This document shows, piece after piece, positions 47,481 through 57,900 of a stretch of DNA of 64,000 nt (within the stretch, counting starts at the first letter, position 1; each line of letters opens with the position of its first letter). The stretch lies in contig NW_025062478.1 in assembly GCF_000002995.4 (NCBI RefSeq), positions 10,908,001-10,972,000 of the forward strand. Reading direction: 5' to 3'. The notes under the pieces were generated by a model. That model was not told the origin of the DNA. It saw nothing but the letters and a program-made list of their open reading frames with translations, and did no database searches. Position numbers and translations under genes: made by a program. Origin of the DNA: Brugia malayi (taxonomy: Eukaryota > Nematoda > Chromadorea > Rhabditida > Onchocercidae).

Positions 47481-50389
47481 GGATTTACTGATTGATGATA
47501 ACTACTTAAAATGACACATTTTTTGTATATAAACATTTTTTTAACGAAAAGTCATATTATGTTACCATCAATTTCAAGCTTTCCCAACAATTGATTTGAT
47601 TATTTTAAAATTAAAATCCAAATTTAGTTATTGTATGCCTATTCAGTTTGTATTTTAAATTTTTCTTGGAATTCGACAAACAGTGTGATGTGATGCCTTA
47701 AGAGTAAAAATCTTGGAAAGTAGCAACTATAAACAGACCACTGCATTGTCAGTATCTTCAGATATTATCATGCACTTCAAGAAATAAGTCAAAAATTAGT
47801 TTTGAAAATTACTTTGAATTTAATAAGAGTGCTTCTTAGCAAACATAATGGTCCTATAGCTATTGCTGAAGAAGACATGATTACATAAATGTTAACAGTG
47901 ATTAATGTAAAGACTTATTATTACCATTCCTCTTACATAAAAGCGACATTAAGCGTTGTAAATATGGATAAATGTTTATGAATAAATGTTCAAAGTTCTC
48001 TTAAGATGATGGCAATGTAAATGTTAACTCTCTTAATATATATTCTGAATTTTCCTTTATTTTTCTTTACTTCCTCAACTTTGACCTTCATCAATTGAAC
48101 AACGAATTCTATTTCCAGAATCTCATAATGGAGTTTTGCTAATCAAATGAATAAGTGAAGGATCAACGAATATCTTTCTTTTGGTTGATGTTTGTATGAA
48201 AAAGAATAATGCGATTTGATGAAAAAACAAACTTCAAAATATATATTAAAAAAAGTTAAAATTTGTCTTGTCAACAGCTTTAGAATTGATAAAAAAAGCT
48301 AATAAATAGTTTTTTGAAAGAGAGGAAGTGACAGATGACGTAATGGGTGAAAAACGGGAAATGAAGTGGCTTGGGGACAGCAGTAATAGACAGATGGATC
48401 GGTGTCATGCATGAATGAGACGACAATGAAATTGTTGGTTAGCGAACAGTGACAGGTTAATGTTTAATCATAGATCGAAGTGATCTGCGATGGCTTTATG
48501 AAATGTTTGTTTTTCTCTTATCTTTTCTCGATCTGTTCTGATTATCTTCGAGCTCATCGTAAGAATTCTAAACTATTCGGAATAAACTAGATTATTCATT
48601 AATCCTTCAGTTGCTTCTTAACATTCATGATTTAATCTTACTCTGAATTGTTCGTTCGAGAGATTGGAAATAGAATTAGGCAAATTTTACTATCTCAAAT
48701 GACGGGGAACAACTGAAGATAATGAAGCTTAAAAAAAGAATAGCTTTCAAAAGAAAAGAAAGAAAATTGGACACATCGATTCTTTTGAAGAACTGAACAG
48801 AAATTCAAACAGTTTAGGTTGTTTGTTAAGATAACGGGTACATAGTTTTAAAGGAGTCAAATGAAGAAGTAAATATATGGTTCAACACAGCTGGAGTTCA
48901 AACAAGGATCAAGGATTGTATAGCTGTACGCTTGTGACCAATGAAAATCACAAGAAGCCAAATTCATTGCCAAAAAAGGAGGGTTCTAAGGAGTGACTCA
49001 ATAGAAACCAGCGATAGCACATATCCGAAATTCTGCAAGTGCAGCAGCACGAAAGTATTTTCAACACAGAATCAAATCATGGTGACAGAGACAGAGAAGT
49101 AGATGGGAAAACTTTACTAGTATTTATCAGGAAATGGGGAATTAGACAGGAAAACTTTACCAATATGTTATCATATTAGATAGGGAAGCTTTACTAATAT
49201 GAAAAGCTTTTCCATCTAATTCCCCGTTCCCTTATAAATACTAGTAAAGCTTCCCTATCTAATATGATATATTAGTTATAATAGTATCTATACAAAATAC
49301 AGATTACTCTGAATGTTTGCAATTGTTTTTCATTTTTCTCTCCACATTGCTGGTGTTCCCACTTCTCTGTCCTGTCACCATGGTTTAATTCTGTGTTGAA
49401 AATACTCTCATTACAGAATTTCCGATATGTACTGCCGCTCTTCACTGCTAAGTGAAGTAGAAAAATGAAGTATCTTTCATTTCGTAAATTCAAGCATCAA
49501 ATATGCTTAACAAAAATGAAAAATTGGGTAGAGTAACAATCAACGCTAGCTTAAGTCTTTAACTGTTTAAATTTCTTATTTGAAAAAGAAGTCGTCAGAT
49601 CGTAGATATCTTTAATATCACTTCTTAGGATGGACGGACTTGCAGAACTAAGCCAGCTCCATCTATCCAGTTTGGAGTTATCCTTAGGATGGCTGATCTG
49701 GATATTAGTATATCCACGTGTTTACCCTTCAGCTGAGACCTGTCATATATGTCATTTCTAGTACTGCTCGCAACCTCATATAGATATATGAAGCTGCTTC
49801 TCTACGACAAAGGAGTATCTGCGAAAAGCGAAGAATGCCTGAAAGCATAACAAGATGCATCATTTTGGTCGACTAAACAAAAGTTATGGCTTTGAGCGGT
49901 ATGGTTCAAGTTATCGGAAGTACAAATCTTCCCTGGCTTTTCGGTAATATATCAGTGTGAAACTATTCTCTGCAATTCCAGTTCTTGGTGTCAATAATAA
50001 GTAAGCACACTCTGATAAAGATGAAACATGCAACAATTCATCTGATAATATAATAGCGAATGATAACACCAATCAAAGTAGAATATTTCGAACAACGATT
50101 AATTGCTTTTGTAATGAAATAGCATAAAACAATTGAAGAAGAGAACGTTCGACAAAAAGAACTGCCTAAAGTTAAATTCTAAAGTTCTTTTCCATTTCCT
50201 CTTATTTTTTGAATATTTTAAAAGAACATGTTTATTTAATGAATAATAATCATCATATTTTCTTTCAAAATTACCGAAAAACATATTCTATCATATCTCT
50301 ACTGCATATATAATATGATTTTTAACGAATATAATATTTGAAATACAGTAACACCATTACAATAATTGTGTGTAATAAATACCATGCAG
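47481..50389. other. Rearranged intergenic region between Srx copy 3 and the 1.5-kb repeat
   Basis: No gene is supported. It contains a fold-back element (49010-49445) and, at 50135-50182, an extra copy of a 45-bp stretch (GAAGAAGAGAACGTTCGACA...) also found inside the left arm at 51443-51487. Confidence 0.5.
49010..49445. mobile_element. Fold-back (MITE-like) inverted repeat
   Basis: The two halves are imperfect reverse complements of each other around a centre near 49215. For example, GTATTTTCAACACAGAAT...CATGGTGACAG at 49058-49093 pairs with 49370-49413, and TTAGATAGGGAAGCTTTACT pairs with AGTAAAGCTTCCCTATCTAA. There is no coding capacity. Target-site duplications were not obvious, so the transposon nature is inferred from shape only. 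Confidence 0.55.
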
Positions 50390-50865
50390 TGATAGTGATT
50401 TCCAGATTGATGATGTAGTCATGAAATTAGAAATTGATCCGAAAACAACGCATCATAAAATGATCTTAGAGCATCCATCACTCAAATTTATCACCAAAAG
50501 ATGGTATCATGGATACAGGTAAATACCTATGAAGCTTTTGCCTAAAATTTTGTACTCAGTTTTACAAAATTATTTTGGTGATATTCAAAAGATAAAAATT
50601 AACTATGGGACAGTTAATGCAATTAGAAATCATGAAAAAGAGCTTTCATAATTTCTAATTAATTAATATAACCTTGACACTGTTCAGGGCAGATATAGAA
50701 ATTAGTGGACATATAAATCCACAAATGGTTGGTTATGGCTGCAGTCTTTTTGTTGGTGATATGACAATTAGTACAATAAGTACACACCATTTTGTACCAT
50801 TAAAACGACGTTTAAGCTTAGTGGACGATAACATCATAGAATCGTCCAATGATTTTCTAGCCTGA
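50390..50865 (+). CDS. 3' part of an unknown gene (two exons) in the left repeat arm
   Basis: Exon 50390-50518 (ending KFITKRWYHGYR) and exon 50688-50865 join in phase across GTAAAT...TTCAG and end in TGA. The second exon encodes ADIEISGHINPQMVGYGCSL and ends SSNDFLA. A good acceptor precedes 50390, so more coding sequence should lie upstream, but I did not find earlier exons. Protein-like composition, consensus splicing and full amino-acid conservation of the last exon in the other arm suggest either a real gene or a young duplicate. I do not recognise the family. Confidence 0.5.
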
Positions 50866-52005
50866 ATGTCTTGTATAGGAATAGAAATAAATAATTTGAA
50901 TATCGACAATTCACCTAATGTGTCTCACTCATTGTTTATTTTTTATCATTGCTCTTTGATCGGTGTGTTATTTGTTTGGATCAAATAAATTGTGATAAAT
51001 GTAATATGCATGTCAATATGCATCAGTTTACTTAATTATAATTTGAGCAGCTTGCTTTTTTCAACTTTCTGGAGAGAGAGAAAAAAGGTAAGTTTTTCCA
51101 TCTATAAAATAATCAACTAAGTTCTTATTACCTATTTTTTTAAATGATCTGCTATTCCTTAAAAGTTTTAGCACTTAATTAAAATGTAATTTGATTACAC
51201 TAGGGTTTATTTCTTAGGTTAATGTGCAAAAACGCTTACAAATTGTAGGATTTTTATAAATATCCATATTTAAATTTGAAATAAAAATTAATTTATAATT
51301 GTAAAAATGATCTAAAACTATGACTAATTAAAAACTTTATTAATTTCGCTACTGAAATATTGTTAAAAAGCTTAATTATTAAAGTTTGTTTTATTATTTA
51401 AGCTGTCAAATGGCACACCGTATATGACCAGTTCCTGTACAGAAGAAGAGAACGTTCGACAAAAAGAACTGCCTAAAGTTAAATTCATTATTAAGAAATA
51501 TCCATGAATGAAAAGGTGAAGATGAAATCCCAATCCAAGTTGATTTGAATGAAGGATGTCTTCGACCGAGAAAAACTGATAGACCTATAAATGAAATGGA
51601 TGAATAGTAATTACAGCTAACCGAAAGAGTTGTTGCAGTTCATAGGAACAAATGAGTGAGTGATTACATCATCAAAATTCGTTCATGAAATATTTTCTCT
51701 TTTTAATGTGCACAATGAAAACATACAAAATGGCATAAGGATTACTGTTTGACGCCGATTTCTCACTTACTTCCGGTTCCTTTGGAGATGCTCGAATAGA
51801 GGTACTTCGTGCTGCAGTGAGCCGATCATTGTTTTGGTGGCGCAGATTGTCAGCACTCCTTTATCGGACAAATGCGATTAGATAGTGTCAGTTTGCACTT
51901 CTTCTGGCATGACGTATTTTCGAACGAAGTGACATTCAATGCTGCCATGTCCTGATTGATCGTTACGTTCTTTGTGATGACCCTCAATACTTAGTTCACG
52001 ATCTC
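50457..52005. repeat. Inverted repeat of about 1.5 kb, left arm
   Basis: Reverse complement of about 62500-64000, with scattered substitutions and short indels. It carries the unknown gene end and a small heat shock pseudogene. Position 50457 pairs with the last base of the window, so the true arm probably extends further left. Confidence 0.85.
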
Positions 52006-52028
52006 GAACTGATACCGAAAGTTCCTTA
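51735..52028 (-). pseudogene. Small heat shock protein (HSP20/alpha-crystallin) pseudogene
   Basis: On minus, LSVSVRDRELSIEGHHKER leads to HGSIECHFVRKYVMPEEVQT and DTI, which is the core of an alpha-crystallin domain. The frame then meets TAA where the family continues with E-SHLSDKGVLTICA. That continuation is present in the sequence, followed by a frameshift before IRASPKEPEVSEK. No introns interrupt the homology, so a retrocopy is possible. It lies at the inner end of the left repeat arm. Confidence 0.75.
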
Positions 52029-52109
52029 AGATGGAAATGAAAAGTAATGTATAACAAAATACACAAATGATCATTAAACTTTTTGTTTAATGTTTAACTT
52101 TTTGTTTAA

Positions 52110-52160
52110 GAGGACAACTCTGATTACAAACAAAAATTTTTTGTAATCAGAGTTGTCCTC
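52110..52160. repeat. Perfect 21-bp hairpin
   Basis: GAGGACAACTCTGATTACAAA at 52110-52130 is the exact reverse complement of 52140-52160, with a 9-base loop. Confidence 0.85.
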
Positions 52161-52319
52161 GTAGAATGATTGCCAAAGCCTATCTCTCCTTGTCAAGAAA
52201 TGTCATAGTAATGCTGAATCAATCAGAATATTTTATGTACTGTTTATTTTATATATTAATAGGAAGCATAGTAAAATACCGGAATAACGAAAATTCAAAT
52301 TTCACCATCATCGATGTTC

Positions 52320-53130
52320 TTAACCTAATTGCGTTGATAGAAGTATGAACATATCTTCAGGAAAACATTTCTTGTTTACAACGTCCCGTGTATTTCTTAT
52401 TTAAGGGTAGAAATTTCCTAGTTACCCTTAAATTCAATTTCAAATTTAATATTTGAGAACATGCTTTCATTAATGAAAATAAGTAGTAATAATATATCTT
52501 TGACTTATCCTTTCCATCAATGTCTTATTCGATAGCACTCGTCGAATCATTGCCCATAATGGAAAAGGCTTAACTTGCTTATCGAATTATGCTTAATCGT
52601 TAAAAGTAATAGTATTTTGGCAGATTTTTTCAATGTCTGAGAATAGTGAGTTTGAAGACAATATTGCAATGGGCTGCATCGCTGCGGTTAGTATTTCACC
52701 AAATATATAATTGATTATTAAATTTGGTTTAAATAAAAATAGAACCATCATTCAGTCCCTTTCTAGCAGCTAACACAAAGAATATAAGTACTTGCAACAA
52801 ATATTGAGGCACTGATATTTGATTTTGTTAAAATCCTAGGATCATAAACGTAAACACGGGATTTGAAGATTACCATGTTACTAATGCCATAAAAATTGTA
52901 ACTTTCTTATTACAAATTCATAAAGTTGGTCGGTTTTATTACTTTAACAGAATGCATTATAGATATCGGTCTTCGGACTGATTAGCAATGGCTTGTCCTT
53001 TTATTTAACACGTACAAGATCACGTTTCCGTAATGCATTTGGAATTTTATGCAGTAGCTTTCTAATCTGTAATTTGCAAGCTATAATTGTTCTTCTCACG
53101 TGGTGTACCATTGTTCTAAGTCTGTAAGTT
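52320..53130 (+). repeat. Duplicated 5' block of Srx copy 4
   Basis: Pairs with 44934-45706. Intron 1 here carries about 40 extra bases near 52870-52925. See the entry for the upstream copy. Confidence 0.85.
52401..52432. promoter_or_regulatory. Palindromic TTAAGGGTA element, copy 3
   Basis: Lies about 200 bp upstream of the Srx copy 4 start, in the duplicated 5' block. Confidence 0.4.
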
Positions 53131-54425
53131 CTACTTATGAAAATGAAATTTTTTAATTTCTCATTATTTACGAAATTTTCTTCCGGTTTTTTGTTTTATT
53201 TGGAAAATTCCATTTGAGGAAGTCTCCAATATTATCGTCACCAGAACTGTTTTCCGTACGATTAGTTGGTGTTATTTTGAACGGAGCATGGTTTGGGTCG
53301 ATTCTTATGCATTTTTTAACAGCCATCAATAGATTCTTTGCTTTCGTTTATGCGACAAGGTACAATCAGTTATGGTCAGAAACGAGGACTTTCAAAATTG
53401 CGATCATCTTTTGGACAATCTCAATGGTCTACTGCACCCATCATTTGTACGGTAAGCAATTGATTTGATCATATCTTTTGCTTGCAAGACATGCGTAACT
53501 TGCAGCATGCGCAACTTGCAACATGCAAAAATCCTTTGTCATTCCTTCATGAAAATTGCAGAAAATTGTTCGCTTCTATTTAATTATGGCTCGAAGTATC
53601 GTTGGTTACATCACACTTCTTACCATGGTCAGATATGTGCCAGAATTGATGCTATAGTATCAGTAGCTCTGATAGTAGCAATGGCATGCACTGATTTTAT
53701 TACCTTACTCAAAATAATTGCATATCACAGAGTAAGTTAATTTCTGATAAAGAAATGTCTTAAGGAACTGATAAATCTGATATGCAGATTACAGACAACG
53801 ATTATTTCTTGAACTTTAGACAATGCGAAGAAATACGACAGAGTCAACAACTGTTAGTGTTATTAATGAAAAAGAAGTATTGTTCTTCAAACAGGTAATA
53901 ATGAGAAATTGAAAAAAAAATGTTTATGAAAGAAGTGAGGAAAAGCTTGATTGCTGCAAGAGTTAGTCGATCAAGTTTAAATTCCGTTTAAAGCTTGAAT
54001 TTTAAATTCCTTAGTTCATATCAATTATATTAATATCACTCTTGAGTCATGCAAACTTGGCTTGCTCTACATCTCATGTGCTGTAACATACAATATTCCT
54101 TCATATTTATTGACCGATAAATGGATGCTGTTCATATCAAGCACGATCGCAGTACTTTTGGTGCATTCACTAGATGGGTAAGTTTTTTTCTGTTAAAATT
54201 ATTTCCCAAAACCCTTGTTTTTATAAACTTACTAATTATTTGATTTGATGCAACAGTTCAGGTGGCATGTCTTCATACATTCAGTATCGATCGCTCAAAA
54301 GAAAATGTTTATTTTTCAGATTGATTTTTCTGGTTTTCAACCGGAAGCTTATTTGCAAAACAAATTTCGATGGAACATCAATAGCACCAGCTACAAATTT
54401 TCAAGTAAATCGACGAAGTGAATAG
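52633..54425 (+). CDS. Srx-type serpentine chemoreceptor GPCR, copy 4 (intact)
   Basis: Seven exons, 52633-52686, 52963-53123, 53219-53451, 53562-53731, 53820-53894, 54047-54177 and 54320-54425, join in phase to 309 residues. The N-terminus MSENSEFEDNIAMGCIAA differs from copy 3 by one residue. The TM3 end is LMHFLTAINRFFAFVYATRY, the TM4 end is HHLYG, the extracellular loop starts ENCSLLFNYGS, exon 5 (one codon longer than in the other copies) ends EKEVLLFFKQ-like EVLFFKQ, and TM7 is DKWMLFISSTIAVLLVHSLDG. The tail ends FQVNRRSE. The acceptors of exons 3 and 6 (TTTGAG, CTTGAG) are weak but in phase. Confidence 0.85.
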
Positions 54426-54955
54426 TTCTCATGCATTTTTATGTGACGGATTGGTTATTTCCACATGAAATTGCACATTTTTTTTTCGGTTATAATCTTT
54501 TGCAAATTAATTTGGTTGTTTTAGCGATTAGCTAGGTGCGGTACATTTGTCGGTGGCTTTTCAAGCTTTGGGCTTTTCAAGACTAATCAAATATTATTCG
54601 ATGTTTTGAAAGATTGTATGCATTGAAATAACTGATTTTGCTTTATACATTGTTTTAAGAGATCTATAAACATATTTCCATGAAATATCTCTTGTTTACA
54701 ACACCGATGTATTTCTTATGTAAGGGCAAAAAATTCCCACTTAAATTCAATTTGAATTCTCACTAATGAAAATAAGTAGTGGTGATAATGTACCTTTGCC
54801 TTACCTCTTTTCATCTACTTCCTAGCTTCATTTTCCTAGCTTTGTTCAATAACACTTCTCGAACCATCAAGCGTGGTCAACAAGGCTAAATGATCAAATT
54901 TAACTAAATTTTTAACTTAATTCTATTTTTCGCCAATTTCTTCAAGTGTGCCATA

Positions 54956-57900
54956 ATGGGTAAAAACAGTGAGCTTGAAGACGATATTGCAATAGCCTGC
55001 ATTACTATGGTTGGTATTTTATCAACATAATTAATTAATTAATTGGTAGTTTTGGTTTAGATAATCATACGGAGATAAGAGCTGAAAACCAAGGACGATG
55101 CAAAGACAATTTTCTTCCCATTAGATACTAAAAAGGATGTAAGCTTTTTCAACGAGCATTGAAACGAGCAAGAATGTGCAAGTTGAAGCTCACGGATTAC
55201 AGTCTGAATTCTATTCAAGAACAGTATTTTCCATCAATTTCACACTTTTATTTCAAATGCATCTTAGGTAGCGATTTTTGGATTACTCAGTAATGGAATG
55301 TCACTCTACATTACACTTACGGGTTCACGTTTTCGTAACGCATTTGGAATTTTATGCACAAGTTTCCTAATATGCAACTTGCAAGCTATATTTTCACTCT
55401 CCACATGGTGTATCATTGTTTTAACCGTGTAAGTTGCGCTTACTAACTGAATATTCTCCCTTTTCTTCTATCCTTAATATTCCTTTTATTTGGTTAACAA
55501 AACTTTTCTAGGAAATCTCACAAACTATCATTGCCAGAATTCTTCTTCACACGACCAGTGGGCATTTTTGTGAACGGACCATATTATGCATCGCTTTTTG
55601 TACACTTTTTCGTCGCTGTCAATCGATTTTGTGCTTTCGTTTATGCCACAAAATACAATCAGTTATGGTCGAAATCCAAGGCTATATTAGTTGGAGTTAT
55701 GTCCTGGGTGGTCGGGACTACCATAAGCATGGCACATTTATACAGTAAGTTCATATATTATCACTCATATACCATCACTACTATAAGCATGGCACATTCA
55801 TACAGTAAGTTCATATGTTATCACTCATATACCATCACTACTATAAGCATGGCACATTCATACAGTAAGCTCGTATATTATCACTCATATACTATCACTA
55901 CCATAAGCATGGCACATTTATACAGTGAGCTCATATATTATCACTCATATACTATCACTACCATATGCATGGCACATTTATACAGTAAGCTCATATATTA
56001 TCACTCATATACTATCACTACCATAAGCATGGCACATTTATACAGTAAGCTCATATATTATCACTCATATACCATCACTACTATAAGCATGGCACATTTA
56101 TACAGTAAGTTCATATGTTATCACTCATATACCATCACTACTATAAGCATGGCACATTCATACAGTAAGCTCGTATATTATCACTCATATACTATCACTA
56201 CCATAAGCATGGCACATTTATACAGTGAGCTCATATATTATCACTCATATACTATCACTACCATATGCATGGCACATTTATACAGTAAGCTCATATATTA
56301 TCACTCATATACTATCACTACCATAAGCATGGCACATTTATACAGTAAGCTCATATATTATCACTCATACTATTACTACCATATGCATGGCACATTTATA
56401 CAGTAAGTTCATATATTATCACTCATATACCATCACTACCATAAGCATGGCACATTTATACAGTAAGCTCATGTATTATCACTCATACTATTACTGCCAT
56501 AAGCATGGCACATTTATACAGTAAGTTCATATGTTATCACTCATATACCATCACTACTATAAGCATGGCACATTCATACAGTAAGCTCGTATATTATCAC
56601 TCATATACTATCACTACCATAAGCATGGCACATTTATACAGTGAGCTCATATATTATCACTCATATACTATCACTACCATATGCATGGCACATTTATACA
56701 GTAAGCTCATATATTATCACTCATATACTATCACTACCATAAGCATGGCACATTTATACAGTAAGCTCATATATTATCACTCATACTATTACTACCATAT
56801 GCATGGCACATTTATACAGTAAGTTCATATATTATCACTCATATACCATCACTACCATAAGCATGGCACATTTATACAGTAAGCTCATGTATTATCACTC
56901 ATATATTATCACTACCATAAGCATGGCACATTTATACAGTAAGCTCATATATTATCACCCATATACAATCAGTTATGGTCGAAATCCAAGGCTATATTAG
57001 TTGGAGTTATGTCCTGGGTGGTCGGGACTACCATAAGCATGGCACATTTATACAGTAAGTTCATATATTATCACTCATATACCATCACTACTATAAGCAT
57101 GGCACATTCATACAGTAAGCTCGTATATTATCACTCATACTATTACTGCCATAAGCATGGCACATTTATACAGTAAGCTCATATATTATCACTCATATAC
57201 TATCACTCATATACCATCACTACTATAAGCATGGCACATTCATACAGTAAGCTCATATATTATCACTCATATACCATCACTACTATAAGCATGGCACATT
57301 CATACAGTAAGCTCGTATATTATCACTCATATACTATCACTACCATAAGCATGGCACATTTATACAGTGAGCTCATATATTATCACTCATATACTATCAC
57401 TACTATAAGCATGGCACATTCATACAGTAAGCTCGTATATTATCACTCATATACTATCACTACCATAAGCATGGCACATTTATACAGTGAGCTCATATAT
57501 TATCACTCATATACTATCACTACCATATGCATGGCACATTTATACAGTAAGCTCATATATTATCACCCATATACAATCAGTTATGGTCGAAATCCAAGGC
57601 TATATTAGTTGGAGTTATGTCCTGGGTGGTCGGGACTACCATAAGCATGGCACATTTATACAGTAAGCTCGTATATTATCACTCATATACTATCACTACC
57701 ATAAGCATGGCACATTTATACAGTGAGCTCATATATTATCACTCATATACTATCACTACCATAAGCATGGCACATTTATACAGTGAGCTCATATATTATC
57801 ACTCATATACTATCACTACCATATGCATGGCACATTTATACAGTAAGCTCATATATTATCACTCATATACTATCACTACCATAAGCATGGCACATTTATA

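Noticed and set aside
55531..56406. A separate repetitive 20-mer structural protein encoded by the array
   Set aside because: The frame starts inside a receptor exon and every unit contains the exon's own 5' splice site. It is better seen as intron read-through; only alternative splicing could express part of it.
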